A DNA stretch of 64,000 bases. Origin: Biomphalaria glabrata. Taxonomy: Eukaryota > Mollusca > Gastropoda > Planorbidae. Location of the stretch: NCBI RefSeq assembly GCF_947242115.1, contig NC_074713.1, positions 26,446,378 to 26,510,377 on the forward strand, in the 5' to 3' direction. The position numbers were made by a program, and so were the translations under genes. This document shows, piece after piece, positions 25,643-37,920 of the stretch. Numbering within the stretch: the first letter of the stretch is position 1; each line of letters starts with the position of its first letter. The notes under the pieces were generated by a model that did no database searches, was not told where the DNA came from, and worked only from the letters and a program-made list of their open reading frames with translations.

Positions 25643-27192
25643 TTACTTGCATTTACAAATGACACAGCCTGTTAACGGGTCAGTTTCAAAGCCGTTTACA
25701 CCGCAGTCCAAGTTGCAGACGAGAATTGGACATGGGTGAGTGATTGAGCTCACTGGGATGAGTGGGGCATGGGTGGTGGTCTGGTCACCAATCTGGATGA
25801 CCACATGATTAGTAACCTGGCGAACCGGAAACTGACAAATGAAGTAGTGGGTCTCGTCAGTTGGGAAGACGAAAAGGAAGGTTCCTTTCTCGCAGAATAA
25901 AACTCTCCATTGGCCGGCGTTGGACATATCGATGACCGCGCAGTCGTGAGAGTCGTGATCCCCGCCTGCACCAGGACCCTCATGTTCAGCCCAATGTGCG
26001 TAACCAGGCCTGGTACCGTCGTCCCAGACGAAGTTGTCTTCATTGACTATGTCGTTAAGCCCGATCCACACAAGATCGTGATGGTGGTCGTAAGTGTTTC
26101 GCACTTGGTCGTAAAGATAGTTCTGAGTGTCCTGGTCTTTGATCAGCACCAAGCTGCCCCCATGTCTCTCGCACTCGGCTTTAGCTCCCGAGTGGGTCAG
26201 TTTCCTGTACAACACGAACTGGTAGCAGACGTTGTTTCTCACTTGGAGGTATTGATCTCTGGCCAGATCTGGAGGGCACACGTCCGTCACTTGGGCAGCT
26301 CTGACTGGAAAGAAAAGAAAATAGTTTGCAGAGGAAATATTGCCACCACCATGACAACTAAAGGTGGCTAGTTAGTTTCCTGTATCACTTTACAGGTCTA
26401 AATGAACTTGGTTTACCTAGCTCTTAAGTCCCTAAGGTGACCTAGCTCTTAAGCCAAGTTGATAAATTGGTCAACCTATGCCACAGATACAGTGAAGATC
26501 AAACTTGAAGTTGTTTACATAATTTTCGAAGAGAAACTCTAATAACATGAACTAGGAAATACTTGTGATGGAGCAGTAAGAGTTTAGATTTGTCTTTTTT
26601 CTGTTGACTTGCCGCATACAATCATAATTATTTATTCAAAAGAAGCTTATTATTTTTAGATTCACTAAATGTCTGGGGATTATTATTCCAGAAATTAAGT
26701 TTTTACAGGTTTAAAAGAGCTTTTAATAAAGAAAGCCCTTTCTTTTTTGTTTTCTAATAAACAGGCGATTTGAAGTTATCCTGGATGTGGGCAAATTCCT
26801 CCCCCCCCCCCAATCCATATCTTTCTTGATTTTCCTTACGTCTTTTACCTAGTAAATCCCGTGCTACGACTTTCATGCTAATAAACTCTATAAGCTCTAA
26901 TAAACTTGAAACCTTTTAAGTGTCAATGCTTTGCAGATAGTGCCGTGCGCTTAGATAAAATGATACGAAATATGTTACATATAAAACCTTTTACAAGTAA
27001 AGTTAGTCTCTCTTAATTGAATATCATTTTTGTTTTCTTTTTCCTTTTCGATAATTAAATTCGAGTAACCTTTACACTTTGTAAAATGAATAAATTTGAT
27101 ATTATTTAGCAGTAATATTATTGACGCAGCTTCTTACCTAGGTTTAGTACTAGACATAGGGTCAGTAAAATGTGTGTAAGTCTAGAACACAT
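25643..27192 (-). CDS. Secreted C-type lectin, gene 2 (two exons)
   Basis: Reverse-strand exons 27192-27138 and 26304-25643 give 238 residues. Exon 1 is a signal peptide (MCSRLTHILLTLCLVLNL) with a GTAAGA donor in phase 1; exon 2 follows a TTTCTTTCCAG acceptor and begins VRAAQVTDVCPP. The CTLD has CYQF, ECERHGGSL, WIGLNDI, W-DDG, HDC and WRVLFC, closing with YFICQF. A linker with VVIQIGDQ leads to the tail CPILVCNLDCGVNGF then a final C-x2-C-x-C, an antistasin-like six-cysteine pattern. The EPN site reads EGPGAGGD and WND reads WRV, so canonical calcium-dependent sugar binding is unlikely. It is very close to gene 3 (about three quarters identical by eye) and same-strand with it. No AATAAA is seen shortly after the stop. 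Function in recognition of glycans or microbes is family inference. Confidence 0.88.
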
Positions 27193-27775
27193 GTTTGTGA
27201 CTTGATGAGTTTTACGAATGATGATTGGATTTCTTAAGGCTTTGTTTTATTTAGGACCAAATACACAATCACACACACACACACACACTCACACATTAAG
27301 AATAGGAAATTCAAAAGGTAGGACGAGAGATAATTACAGGTGAATAGTTTGGGTAAATAGGTCTGCCTGTGTGTGTGTATCAGTGGGGTTTGGCTGGGGC
27401 GTCTTATCGTATTTTCAATGTTGAGATTGGATTTATTTTTGCCTGTGTAACTATAGTGCTTATATTTCTTATAAGTGCAGTGTGTATAAAAATGTGTGCG
27501 GGTTTCACTATAGTGTGGGAATGCAGCACATGTTGAAATGAATTACGGTTATGAGAAATCTTTTTAACTCAACAGGACAAAAAGCAGGACAGACAAAATG
27601 AATCCTTTCTTTTTATTTCATCGTAGAAATCAAAATTTAAAAAGAATTAGTTAAGTAGCGTCAAAATAAATATTTTTATCACGTGATTATGTGACTCAGA
27701 GAACTCAATTCTAAGAAAACAGTTAATGTCTACAAATCAATCACTCAATCAATAAATGAATAAATCGATCTATCA
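27193..27775. other. 5' flank of lectin gene 2
   Basis: Upstream region of gene 2 on the reverse strand. A (CA)n run lies at about 27270-27288, roughly 80 bp from the start codon, and a GT-rich piece near 27370. No clear TATA box is visible. Confidence 0.4.
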
Positions 27776-27821
27776 AAATAAATTCCTCAAACAATCAATC
27801 ACTCAATCGATCTCTGAATCA

Positions 27822-27888
27822 CTAAATCTATCTAAATCTATCTAAATCTATCTAAATCTATCTAAATCTATCTAAATCTATCTTCTAT
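27822..27888. repeat. 10-bp tandem repeat (ATCTATCTAA)n
   Basis: About six copies of a TCTAAATCTA decamer, preceded by degenerate AATCAATCA/AATCACTC sequence from 27735. Confidence 0.9.
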
Positions 27889-27971
27889 CTACATCTGTCT
27901 GTCAGTCTAACACGTTTTTATCTCATAAACTAAAAGATAAATTGAACCTACGACTTCTCCACATTTTGTAG

Positions 27972-28277
27972 TAAGCTGAACACTGGCCCAAGCTGAACAC
28001 TGGCCCAAGCTGAACACTGGCCCAAGCTGAACACTAGCCCAAGCTGAACACTGGCCCAAGCTGAACACTGGCCCAAGCTGAACACTGGCCCAAGCTGAAC
28101 ACTGGCCCAGGCTGGACACTGGCCCAAGCTGAACACTGGCCCAAGCTGAACACTGGCCCAAGCTGAACACTAGCCCAAGCTGAACACTGGCACAAGCTGA
28201 ACAATGGCCCAAGCTGAACACTGGCCCAGGCTGGACACTGGCCCAAGCTGAACACTGGCCCAGGCTGGACACTGGCC
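27972..28277. repeat. 17-bp tandem repeat, ~18 copies
   Basis: Unit GCTGAACACTGGCCCAA with few variants (GCTGGACACTGGCCCAG). A period not divisible by three lets all three reverse frames stay open, which explains overlapping false ORFs here. Confidence 0.95.
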
Positions 28278-29170
28278 CGATTTCTACTTTTGGGTCTCCT
28301 GAACGCAAGATCTTTTGTTAACAAGAAAAACATTTTAAAAAATACATTTAAAAAGAAAAGAAATAACTTCCATTATGAAACTTAAAATAAAATAAAATAT
28401 TTTTTTAAAAAGTGGATTTGGACCCCGTCAGCTCTTTGTAGGAACGATGCTGTTCATTAGGCCAGCGTTGTAAATAGAGTAATTAGTTATAGTTGGTACT
28501 TTCATTATAGAGACATCTAGAACTAGATCTAGACTTCTGATTTTAAAATCTAGATCTAGATAAGAAGATATTAACTAAAGTGAAATGTAAATATTGAAAT
28601 TTAAATATACTTATTTTTTTCTAATTATAAGATAAATTTAATCTGTTTAAATGCTAATGTTGTGTGTATTCTTTAGTCCCCCAACCCCCCCCCCCCCCCA
28701 AATATTGATAATCTTAAAAATATACAGTTTAAAACAGAAATCAATAAATTTTAAAATAAAATCTAAAGTAAAGTAAAATAAAAATGGAAGTCTTGTGAAT
28801 AGTCGGGGCACCACACATGATCTGTAAAGTGTCTTTCTCCATTCCTCATTTTACTTTGGATAAAATATAAAATCTCCAAAAGGCCAAACCATTTCTTTTC
28901 TGTTGTCATGCCATCACTTTTTTGTCTGCATTTTTTTTTTTTGGATTGGAATTCATGTTTTGTCAGGTTTAACGAATAATGTGCAAAGTTTATTTTGATC
29001 TGAGAAAAAAAACATATTCCAACTTTTTACCAGAAAGACAGACAGACTGACTGACTGATAGACAGACATGCAAACAGATAATTAAGTTGATAATTAAAAA
29101 AAAATTTTAAAGTTAAAAATCCAATTATATACAATTTAAGTATTGCAAAGAAAAAAAGGAAATAAAGAAA
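28278..29170. other. AT-rich intergenic sequence
   Basis: No gene is recognised. It holds a TCTAGA-rich tract near 28505-28565, a poly-C run near 28690 and a short R1-like piece (GGGGCACCACACATGATCTG) near 28805. Confidence 0.4.
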
Positions 29171-29463
29171 ATGTCAAAAGTAAAGTGCCCCTAGGGTTCC
29201 CTGAGCTTGATTTCTCATGTAGCGCTCCATCGCAGAACCATGTAATGGCCAACTACATGTATTCTAGGAGTTGGCTGATCAAACTCTCCCATCGCCGGAG
29301 TCTTCGGTTGATATCAACCTTATTGACTTTACTCGGATGTCCTTTTCACCAAGGCTAATCAAGTCACCAACGGGAGAGAACCTGGTACCCGCCCCGAACG
29401 GGATTTGAACCCAGGCTCTTCTGATCAGCAGCCAAGCGTTCTACCGCTCAGCCAGGACGTCCT
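29171..29463 (-). repeat. tRNA-derived SINE, family C
   Basis: On the reverse strand the head reads CCTGGCTGAGCGGTAGAACG (A-box region) and then GGGTTCAAATCCCG (B box), followed by a unique body and ending at the left in a simple tail. It differs from families A and B in body sequence. As a pol III-type tRNA-like head with a long body it is a SINE rather than a tRNA gene. Confidence 0.75.
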
Positions 29464-29933
29464 ATGATAATATCGAAAATTTTCATCTTTTAAATATTGG
29501 AAAAAAACTATTAATAGAATGATATTTTAAAACTTTAAAACGTTCAAAGTTTTACCCGAAGCACTTCAATAATGAAACAAATCATTGAATAATAGCGAGG
29601 TAAAAACAAAATCGCAGGATATTTGCACCAAAAGTTGTCACTGCAATACACAAGTTTATTGGGGAAAAACATTGCGAATTATTATTTATCAAAAGTTTTA
29701 TGCAATGAATATAAACTTGGGAAATAAAAGAGAGTCTAGATCATAATAATGAAATATGGATTTGCATGGATCGTCGGAAGCAATGGTCTGAATATACATT
29801 AGTCTAGATCAGTGGTTCCCAAACTTTTTTGTCTCGTAGACCCCTTGCCATGTTTTCTGGTTTTCGGTAGACCCCCTGCTTAACTTTCAAATTTTTGCAA
29901 ATTCAACAATTTTAAAACTAATTTCTATCTGTA

Positions 29934-30216
29934 CAAAAAGTAAAGTAAAGTTCCCCTTTCAGACCTTGTGGTCTATAGAGCAGATGATGTAAAGGTCATC
30001 TGATTCTGTGGCCTACGATTATCGAGGGTGTCATGTGGCCAGCACAACGACCAACAGCCTTTACTTTCCCCAACTAATGTCAGGTACCCATTAGAGCTGG
30101 GTGGCCTCAGAGGCGCCCAAAAGATCCCAAAATTAAAAATCCAAGTCTTCAACAGGATTCAAACTCGGGACCCCCGGTTCAGAATATAGCACTTTACCGC
30201 TCAGCCAAAACGCCTC
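29934..30216 (-). repeat. SINE family A nested in hAT copy G
   Basis: Full-length reverse copy: head GGCTGAGCGGTAAAGTGC, B box GAGTTTGAATCC, body with TAATGGGTACCTGACATTAG, tail rich in AAGTAAAG. A 16-bp duplication CTAATTTCTATCTGTA flanks it exactly (29918-29933 and 30217-30232), as expected for LINE-driven insertion, and it postdates the hAT copy. Confidence 0.9.
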
Positions 30217-30721
30217 CTAATTTCTATCTGTAGAGAGTTGAAAAGTGAAAAAGTAATTTAAAGCTACATATTAGAGATTTTAGAGATCTCTCTTTTTTAT
30301 TGATAAAATTCAAAACCAATTAAAATAGCAATATGTATTGCTGGAATCTCCAAACACAATGGCCTTAAGTATCATTGTAAGAGTTTTCGCAAAGAGCAGT
30401 TTCTCGTGTATTTGTTGACGTTTCACGAGTTGCTCAAATATTGAGTCCACGCGAAGATGTTATCACTATCGGGAGAAGGAGCGAAGGCGAGTGACTGTCG
30501 CCTAAACCAGTAAGCCCCAACTTATATATGTCGTTTGAAAGAATTACATATGAAGCTTTTAATTTTATAACTCATGCCACCGAAGCAACCTTGAACTGTA
30601 TTGTTGTTTAAAGAAATTCTTTTAATAATATCAGATGTGGGTTTGTGTAAAACAGGTTTTAAAACTACAACGGCTGGTAAAAATCAATGTTTTACCTATG
30701 ATGTTTTCCGCATTTTGCCAT

Positions 30722-30958
30722 AAATAAGTAAATTTCCCCTTTCAGATATTGTGATGGTGTTATGGTCATCTTTTTCTTTGGCCAACGGTTAACGAGCAGG
30801 GTGCCATGTGGGCAGAACAACGACCAACCGCCTTTACTTTTACTAACATAATTCAGGTACCCATTAGAGATGGGTGAACTCAGGGGAGCCCTGAAAATTC
30901 AGGACCCCAATTACGGAAGCCAATTTAAGCGCTTAACCACTACCACCACACCCTTATT
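30722..30958 (-). repeat. Older SINE family A copy in hAT copy G
   Basis: Reverse copy sharing GGTACCCATTAGAGATGGGT and CAACGACCAACCGCCTTTAC with other family A members, with more differences and a damaged head. Confidence 0.75.
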
Positions 30959-31732
30959 TTGCTTTTTTTTTTTTAATAAGTGAACAGATATTGTAAGACT
31001 TATAAACCACCATCTTCTCTACATGATGTTGAATAGAGATTTTGTGGGTCTATTCTGAACTTTATCTTTGAATGTTCAAAAGTTTTTCAAATCTATATCT
31101 TTTTATCAGGGTGATATTGTCGCAGATGATCCTCAAGCATAATTAGTTTCATATCGTCATAAAAAAGGCAATCGGTAACCGCTTGGTTGACAAGGAAAGA
31201 ATGAACAATTTTATATAATCAACGCTAGACAGTCTACATTTCTTTTTGTTAAACATTATTTACATGAAGACAAAATTAAGTTATTTTAATAAGTATTGAA
31301 ATTAAATACAACAATTTTTCGTTTGAATAGCAGGATAAATATTTAAATATTAACTAAGTTACAAATTATATATAGTGTGAAGAATTACATTAATGGGATG
31401 TAAAAATTAAAGTCACGACCTGCTTATATGAAATCTATTATCATAGACCCCCTTGGACATCTCATGGACCCCCAATTTGTTTTTTCACTTTCGTAGACCC
31501 CTTGAAAGTCTTCGTAGACCCCTAGGGGTCTATATAGACCACTTTGGGAATCACTGGTCTAGAGCTAGTGCAGTATCTATCTGTGCTTTTTGTCCTATCT
31601 AACGTATTATGTTTAGAGTTTGTTGAACCAGTATTAGTATTAGTTTCAAATGTAAAGTCTCTGCCTGGAGCAGAGGTTTTTATTTATCAATAGTTTAAAT
31701 TTGTTTTTCTGACAGACTAATGTTGAGTCTTA

Positions 31733-32018
31733 GGTGCCGCTGTGGCTGAGACTGAGTGGTTAAGCGCTTGGCTTCCAAACCTGGGGTTCTGGGTTTGAAT
31801 CTCGGTTAAGACTGGAATTTTAAATTTCGGGATTTTAATGGCGCCCCTGAGTCCACCCAACTCTAATGGGTACCTAACTTAAGTTTGGAAAGTTAAAAGC
31901 GGTTGGTCATTGTGCTGGCCTCATGACACCCGTGTTATCCGTTGGCCAAAGAAACAGATGACCTTAACATCATCTGCCCCATAGATCGAAAGGTGTGAAA
32001 GGGGAAACTTTACTTTTT
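31733..32018 (+). repeat. SINE family A, nearly full length
   Basis: Head GGCTGAGACTGAGTGGTTAA, B box GGGTTTGAATCTCGG, body CTAATGGGTACCTAACTTAA and tail GGGGAAACTTTACTTTTT. A short GTTGAGT word on both sides may be part of the target duplication. Confidence 0.85.
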
Positions 32019-32769
32019 ATCGTTGAGTGTCAAAGCAAAATAATTGAGAAGGTTTTCTTTATTATTGTAAGCTGCAAATACTAGTGAAAATTTTTAAAAA
32101 ATATTGCAATTTTTGTGAAATGTTATTGTATAGTAGTAATTTATAGAACTTGAAGACACTTTTAGTGTGTTTTTAAATGGCATTCTTTTTAAAATCACTA
32201 GTACGCTTTCCTCTGGTTGGCTTTTTGATAATGAATCCCATTAGGATTGTGACGTACTATTGTTTTTGTAGAGGTGGTCATAAATATTAGCAATCCACTT
32301 CCTATAGTATAAAATACGTTTCAATTAGTTTCTGATAACCAGTTTAACTCTTGCACTTCACATGTGGTTCAGATATTGAGTATGACAGAATGGTTATCAC
32401 TGACGATTAACTGACGCCTAAGATAATAAGCTTTGGACCTGTGGGGCTCGTTTGTCACTTTAGAGAAGCCAAACTCTGAATATAAACCTCTGCTGCCTTG
32501 CGGCTAAAGCCTTACACGAGAAAAACTTTGAAAGTCAGGCATTTTAATTTAATCTAAACCTTTTAATACTAGAACTGCGAGAACTGGCGTACAAAAAATG
32601 AAGAGAATCCTTGAAGAGAAAGTCTTACAAGTCGACATAAACTCCAAAGGCGATGTCATGCCTGGTATGCAACACAAGTTTTGGGGGCTCTGGTGAAATC
32701 ATTAAATTGATTCAATGATAGTTTAATTCATAAACGTCATCAAGACACATTTATCTTGACACATATAAC
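32019..32769. other. Intergenic sequence
   Basis: No gene, RNA or known repeat is recognised in this stretch. Confidence 0.35.
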
Positions 32770-32942
32770 CGATCAGAGCGTCAAATTAACCCGAATGGAG
32801 CGTCACATTTATCCGAACGAAGAATCAAATTTAACCGAACGAAACGACACATTTAACCGAATGGAGCGTCACATTTAACCAATAAAAACGCCAAACTTAA
32901 CCAAACGGAGTGTCACATTTAACCGAATGGAGCGTCACATTT
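32770..32942. repeat. ~22-bp degenerate tandem repeat
   Basis: About eight imperfect copies of a unit like CGAATGGAGCGTCACATTTA. Decay is uneven; the last two copies are closest to each other. Confidence 0.8.
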
Positions 32943-33104
32943 GAGAGATGTGGCACTGTTTCTCCAAAGAGTTGGCAACAGTTATTACAATTTGGTTGAA
33001 ACCGGGCAGTGTCCCGTTCTAAACTGCGAAACTCTTGTTGTTCCGACCTTTCTAGTCGCCACCAAAGATCGTTTCGCTGCCAGACGCCTCGACAGCTCTT
33101 TGAC

Positions 33105-33245
33105 AACTACAAAAGGTAAACATTGTGTCCCAAGCCACAAATAGCCAACTAGCAGGAGCGTGAAGAAGTAACCACTACAAAAGGTAAACATTGTGTCCCA
33201 AGCCACAAATAGCCAACTAGCAGGAGCGTGAAGAAGTAACCACTA
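33105..33245. repeat. 68-bp unit in two tandem copies
   Basis: Two adjacent, essentially identical copies, each with AAAAGGTAAACATTGTGTCC and CCAACTAGCAGGAGCGTGAA. Short open frames across it on both strands are not considered genes. Confidence 0.9.
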
Positions 33246-33566
33246 CAACAGATGGCGCAACAGTTGTTTTTTACGGATTTTCCTCCAATGTGGCATAGGG
33301 CCTGATTTCAGCCTCGAAGCTAGACCACACGTACCCACAGCTTGTCAGGATTGAGGTCCGGATAACTAATGTAGAAGTAGCAGTAAATGGCGTCGAATGT
33401 TTGTAATGTTTGCAATGCTATCTTTTTAAGTATTGTCGGGGAGGGGGGTGTTTCTTTGTGCCTCTTCCCACTTCGCTATTGTTAGGTTAATATGAGGGCT
33501 GGGCAAACTCTTACAATGGAGGGCAGGAACTTATTCTTCTGATTTGTACCCGGTCGTTGGAGAGTC

Positions 33567-33873
33567 AAACTCACTCACAAACTCACTCACAAACTCACTC
33601 ACAAACTCACTCACAAACTCACTCACAAACTCACTCACAAACTCACTCACAAACTCACTCACAAACTCACTCACAAATTCACTCACAAATTCACTCACAA
33701 ACTCACTCACAAACTCACTCACAAACTCACTCACAAACTCACTCACAAACTCACTCACAAACTCACTCACAAACTCACTCACAAACTCACTCACAAACTC
33801 ACTCACAAATTCACTCACAAACTCACTCACAAACTCACTCACAAACTCACTAACAAACTCACTCACAAACTCA
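33567..33873. repeat. 12-bp tandem repeat (ACTCACTCACAA)n
   Basis: About 25 copies, almost perfect apart from a few C-to-T changes. It gives false SLTN or SEFV repeat proteins because 12 is divisible by three. Confidence 0.96.
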
Positions 33874-33983
33874 CATGCTCAAATTGGACGCTACGTGCAT
33901 AAAAGAATTCCCTCGGATCCGTTTTTTTTCTCTCCACTGACTTGAATCATGCTTTGTTAGGTACAATAAATAGTTGTTTAAAG

Positions 33984-34863
33984 CAGCGGTTCACAAACTT
34001 TTTTGCCTTGTAGACATCTTGCAATATTTTCCAGTTTTTGGTAGACCCCCTGCTTAAATAATATTGCATTTATGCAAATTCATTAACTTCATAAATTACC
34101 TATTTTTAACCGAGTTCTAAGTGTAGTGAGTTGAATCGTGAAATAGTCATTTAAAAGCAACAAAGTAAGTTGTAGATTGTTGCATTTGTTAATGAAATTC
34201 AAATTGAAACCAAGCAAAATTAATGTTAATGTGTATTACATGAAATATTTAACATAAAAATAAAATCTTTCGAATGAGGGCTATGATCCTGAAGCTTTAA
34301 TTATGACTTTAATTTAGGTTTACACTCGGTTAGCGATGTCAATTTTTGTATTAGTTGATTGGTAATCGTGCTGAAACCTCTTTGTACTAGATACGAAGAT
34401 AAAAGAGCAATTAGAGACTTTATGGCGATAATCTTTTTGAAGCCAGACGAGCTGATCTTTTATTTAAATGGTAGACCTACTTAATTATATTCATTACTTT
34501 TTCAAAGCAGTTGTTATTGTAGTGTTGAATCCTTCTCTTCTATTGGATTGGATTTATTTTCCATTGAGATATTAACTTTTTCCAGAATATCCTGAAACCT
34601 CATTTGAAAATCAGAATAGAGGATATTTAAATGTTCAACGTAAGCCAAAACATCATTCTTCTAACAGTTTGACTGTTTTCAATTCGGAAGAAGAGAAAAG
34701 TTGCCCACTCCTGATTCAATATAATTCAATTCTGACATTACGGTCTTAGTTTTTATCAAATTATGTACTCATAGACCCCCAATTCATTTTTTCACTGTCC
34801 TAGACCCCCTGGAAGTCTTGGTAGACTCCTGAAGGTCAATATAGACTACCTTGGTAACTGCTG
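33984..34863 (-). mobile_element. hAT-type DNA transposon, shortened copy H
   Basis: Ends CAGCGGTTCACAAACTTTT and GGTAACTGCTG with TAGACCCCC words enclose 880 bp, flanked by an exact 8-bp duplication GTTTAAAG (33976-33983, 34864-34871). It is a shorter member of the family of copy G. On the reverse strand near 34575-34680 one frame reads DVLAYVEHLNILYSDFQMRF, resembling the C-terminal half of hAT transposases of the SCAND3/FAM200 kind. Confidence 0.85.
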
Positions 34864-34889
34864 GTTTAAAGTATCAACTTGACCGGAGA

Positions 34890-35200
34890 AAGCGTGAGGG
34901 AAAAATAGCGTTCACAATTATTTAAAGGGCATAAACCCAACAAATTTAGCCATAACTGTGAATACTGAAGGATTAGTTTCCCTTGTTGGTATCAAACCAA
35001 ATGATTAATTACCACTAATTAATTGACTCATTGGTAACTTTTTCTTATTATTGATTCATGTCTTGTCTAGGCCAATGAATCATCATGTTTCAACTTGATC
35101 CGAGAATGGGTGTGGGAGAAATAAGGCGTATACACACTTTTTACCAGACAGACAGACCGACAGACAGACAGGCAAAGTGAGTTGATATAAGCTGTGTAAT
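34890..35200 (-). repeat. Dispersed repeat R3, reverse copy
   Basis: Contains the reverse of the R3 blocks (TTAGCCATAACTGTGAATAC, AACCAAATGATTAATTACC, GTTTCAACTTGATCCGAGAA) and ends in a CAGACAGACAG run. Confidence 0.7.
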
Positions 35201-35911
35201 AAAAATATTTTTAATCGCACATATTTATTATTATTAGTCTAGAACTATTAAAAACTTAATTACATGACTAATCAATACTCATTGATACACTTAATAAAAG
35301 CTTTCTTTGTTTTTAAAAAGTATCTTTTGTTATTTTACTTGTTAATAATGGAGTTGCTGATTGCATTGTTTGTCAGATCGATGTTTTACATTTGGAATGG
35401 ACAATGTCTTAGGGAACATGTAGACTTGCGATCTGTATAAAGACTTATAGCTTATGAATGACTGTATTTACTGTAAATGATGTAACCAAGAATGTCTTCA
35501 TTTACTTACAGTACGGTGTGTGAAAGAAAGGAGACACTATGAAGACACAATTAATACAAGATGTCAACAGAGAGATGATCGTGCGACACATGTTGATATA
35601 AACATTCACAGAAGAAAAAAGAAGACATTGAAAATACACTTTAGAGAGTATACGATGGTAGAGTGCTACATCACAATGACACGTTCAAGTCATTCATGTT
35701 GTAAACTTTTACTGAATAAGAAAGAAAATTTACTGGATAATACTTTCAAATGCAAACTATCCATTCGAATGTTCAAATAATCAGATATTCGCTATTCATT
35801 CTAGTGGCCAAGCATTAAGAACCTAAGATGAAATATATGAAAATAGGGACACTTTTATATGCACGTAAATCCATTTAATTGGTCAAGCATTCAAAGAGAT
35901 TTCATAGACAG
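35201..35911. other. AT-rich intergenic sequence
   Basis: No recognised gene. An 86-codon frame at 35520-35780 has no domain, signal peptide or repeat and is left out as probable chance. Confidence 0.4.
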
Positions 35912-37920
35912 GTCAGGAAACAGAGACCAGGGACAAGTCAGGAAACAGAGACCAGGGACAAGTCAGGAAACAGAGACCAGAGACAAGTCAGGAAACAGAG
36001 ACCAGGGACAAGTCAGGAAACAGAGATCAGAGACAAGTCAGGAAACAGAGACCAGGGACAAGTCAGGAAACAGAGACCAGGGACAAGTCAGGAAACAGAG
36101 ACCAGAGACAAGTCAGGAAACAGAGACCAGGGACAAGTCAGGAAACAGAGACCAGGGACAAGTCAGGAAACAGAGACCAGGGACAAGTCAGGAAACAGAG
36201 ACCAGAGACAAGTCAGGAAACAGAGACCAGGGACAAGTCAGGAAACAGAGACCAGGACAAGTCAGCATAAACCAGAGACAAGTCAGGAAACAGAGACCAG
36301 GGACAAGTCAGGAAACAGAGACCAGGGACAAGTCAGGAAACAGAGACCAGGGACAAGTCAGGAAACAGAGACCAGAGACAAGTCAGCATAAACCAGAGAC
36401 AAGTCAGGAAACAGAGACCAGGGACAAGTCAGGAAACAGAGACCAGAGACAAGTCAGCATAAACCAGAGACAAGTCAGGAAACAGAGACCAGAGACAAGT
36501 CACGAAACAGAGACCAGAGACAAGTCAGGAAACAGAGACCAGGGACAAGTCAGGAAACAGAGACCAGAGACAAGTCAGGAAACAGAGACCAGGGACAAGT
36601 CAGGAAACAGAGACCAGGGACAAGTCAGGAAACAGAGACCAGGGACAAGTCAGGAAACAGAGACCAGAGACAAGTCAGGAAACAGAGACCAGGGACAAGT
36701 CAGGAAACAGAGACCAGAGACAAGTCAGGAAACAGAGACCTGGGACAAGTCAGCATAAACCAGAGACAAGTCAGGAAACAGAGACCAGGGACAAGTCAGG
36801 AAACAGAGACCAGGGACAAGTCAGCATTAACCAGAGACAAGTCAGGAAACAGAGACCAGGGACAAGTCAGGAAACAGAGACTAGGGACAAGTCAGGAAAC
36901 AGAGACCAGGGACAAGTCAGGAAACAGAGACCAGAGACAAGTCAGGAAACAGAGACCAGAGACAAGTCAGGAAACAGAGACCCGGGACAAGTCAGGAAAC
37001 AGAGACCAGAGACAAGTCAGGAAACAGAGACCAGAGACAAGTCAGGAACCAGAGACCAGAGACAAGTCAGGAAACAGAGACCAGAGACAAGTCAGGAAAC
37101 AGAGACCCGGGACAAGTCAGGAAACAGAGACCAGGGACAAGTCAGGAAACAGAGACCAGGGACAAGTCAGGAAACAGAGACCAGGGACAAGTCAGGAAAC
37201 AGAGACCAGGGACAAGTCAGGAAACAGAGACCAGGGACAAGTCAGGAAACAGAGACCAGGGACAAGTCAGGAAACAGAGACCAGGGACAAGTCAGGAAAC
37301 AGAGACCAGGGACAAGTCAGGAAACAGAGACCAGAGACAAGTCAGCATAAACCAGAGACAAGTCAGGAAACAGAGACCAGAGACAAGTCAGGAAACAGAG
37401 ACCAGAGACAAGTCAGCATAAACCAGAGACAAGTCAGGAAACAGAGACCAGAGACAAGTCAGGAAACAGAGACCAGAGACAAGTCAGCATAAACCAGAGA
37501 CAAGTCAGGAAACAGAGACCAGAGACAAGTCAGGAAACAGAGACCAGGGACAAGTCAGGAAACAGAGACCAGGGACAAGTCAGGAAACAGAGACCAGGGA
37601 CAAGTCAGGAAACAGAGACCAGGGACAAGTCAGGAAACAGAGACCAGAGACAAGTCAGGAAACAGAGACCAGGGACAAGTCAGGAAACAGAGACCAGAGA
37701 CAAGTCAGGAAACAGAGACCAGGGACAAGTCAGGAAACAGAGACCAGAGACAAGTCAGCATAAACCAGAGACAAGTCAGGAAACAGAGACCAGGGACAAG
37801 TCAGGAAACAGAGACCAGGGACAAGTCAGGAAACAGAGACCAGGGACAAGTCAGGAAACAGAGACCAGGGACAAGTCAGGAAACAGAGACCAGAGACAAG
37901 TCAGCATAAACCAGAGACAA
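35912..37920. repeat. 25-bp tandem array, ~80 copies, with a 21-bp variant
   Basis: Unit GTCAGGAAACAGAGACCAGG plus GACAA, alternating between GGG and GAG at one position. A 21-bp variant containing GTCAGCATAAACCAGAGACA is interspersed about a dozen times, always following the GAG form or nearly so. No spacers are present, so it is not a CRISPR. Open frames up to 299 codons are repeat artefacts. Confidence 0.96.

Larger units (their letters stand above)
29810..31556. mobile_element. hAT-type DNA transposon, decayed copy G
   Basis: Ends CAGTGGTTCCCAAACTTTT and GGGAATCACTG with the typical TAGACCCC subterminal words, flanked by GTCTAGAT / GTCTAGAG (7 of 8 match). Length 1747 bp, of which about 520 bp are two SINEs inserted in reverse orientation. 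No intact transposase frame remains. Confidence 0.82.

Noticed and set aside
25910-26371. Forward ORFs antisense to lectin exons (also 38366-38701, 38852-39073, and 51385-51609 on the other strand)
   Set aside because: Shadows of the GC-richer lectin exons; no similarity to known families.
27907-28333. Three overlapping ORFs with SLGQCSAWASVQLGPV repeats
   Set aside because: Frames through the 17-bp array.
32897-33206. Overlapping short ORFs on both strands
   Set aside because: They cover degenerate and duplicated repeat DNA and show no domain.
33531-33945. ORFs of repeated SLTN, SQTH or SEFV units
   Set aside because: Products of the 12-bp tandem repeat on either strand.
35520-35780. 86-codon ORF before the 25-bp array
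   Set aside because: Basic, low-complexity composition, no recognisable domain, signal peptide or conserved context.
35859-36758. ORF of 299 codons with repeated GNRDQGQVRKQRP
   Set aside because: A frame through the 25-bp array; the repeat shifts frame each unit and stays open only because no frame has a stop.
35912-37920. CRISPR-like regular repeat
   Set aside because: Units are directly adjacent with no unique spacers, and the genome is an animal's.
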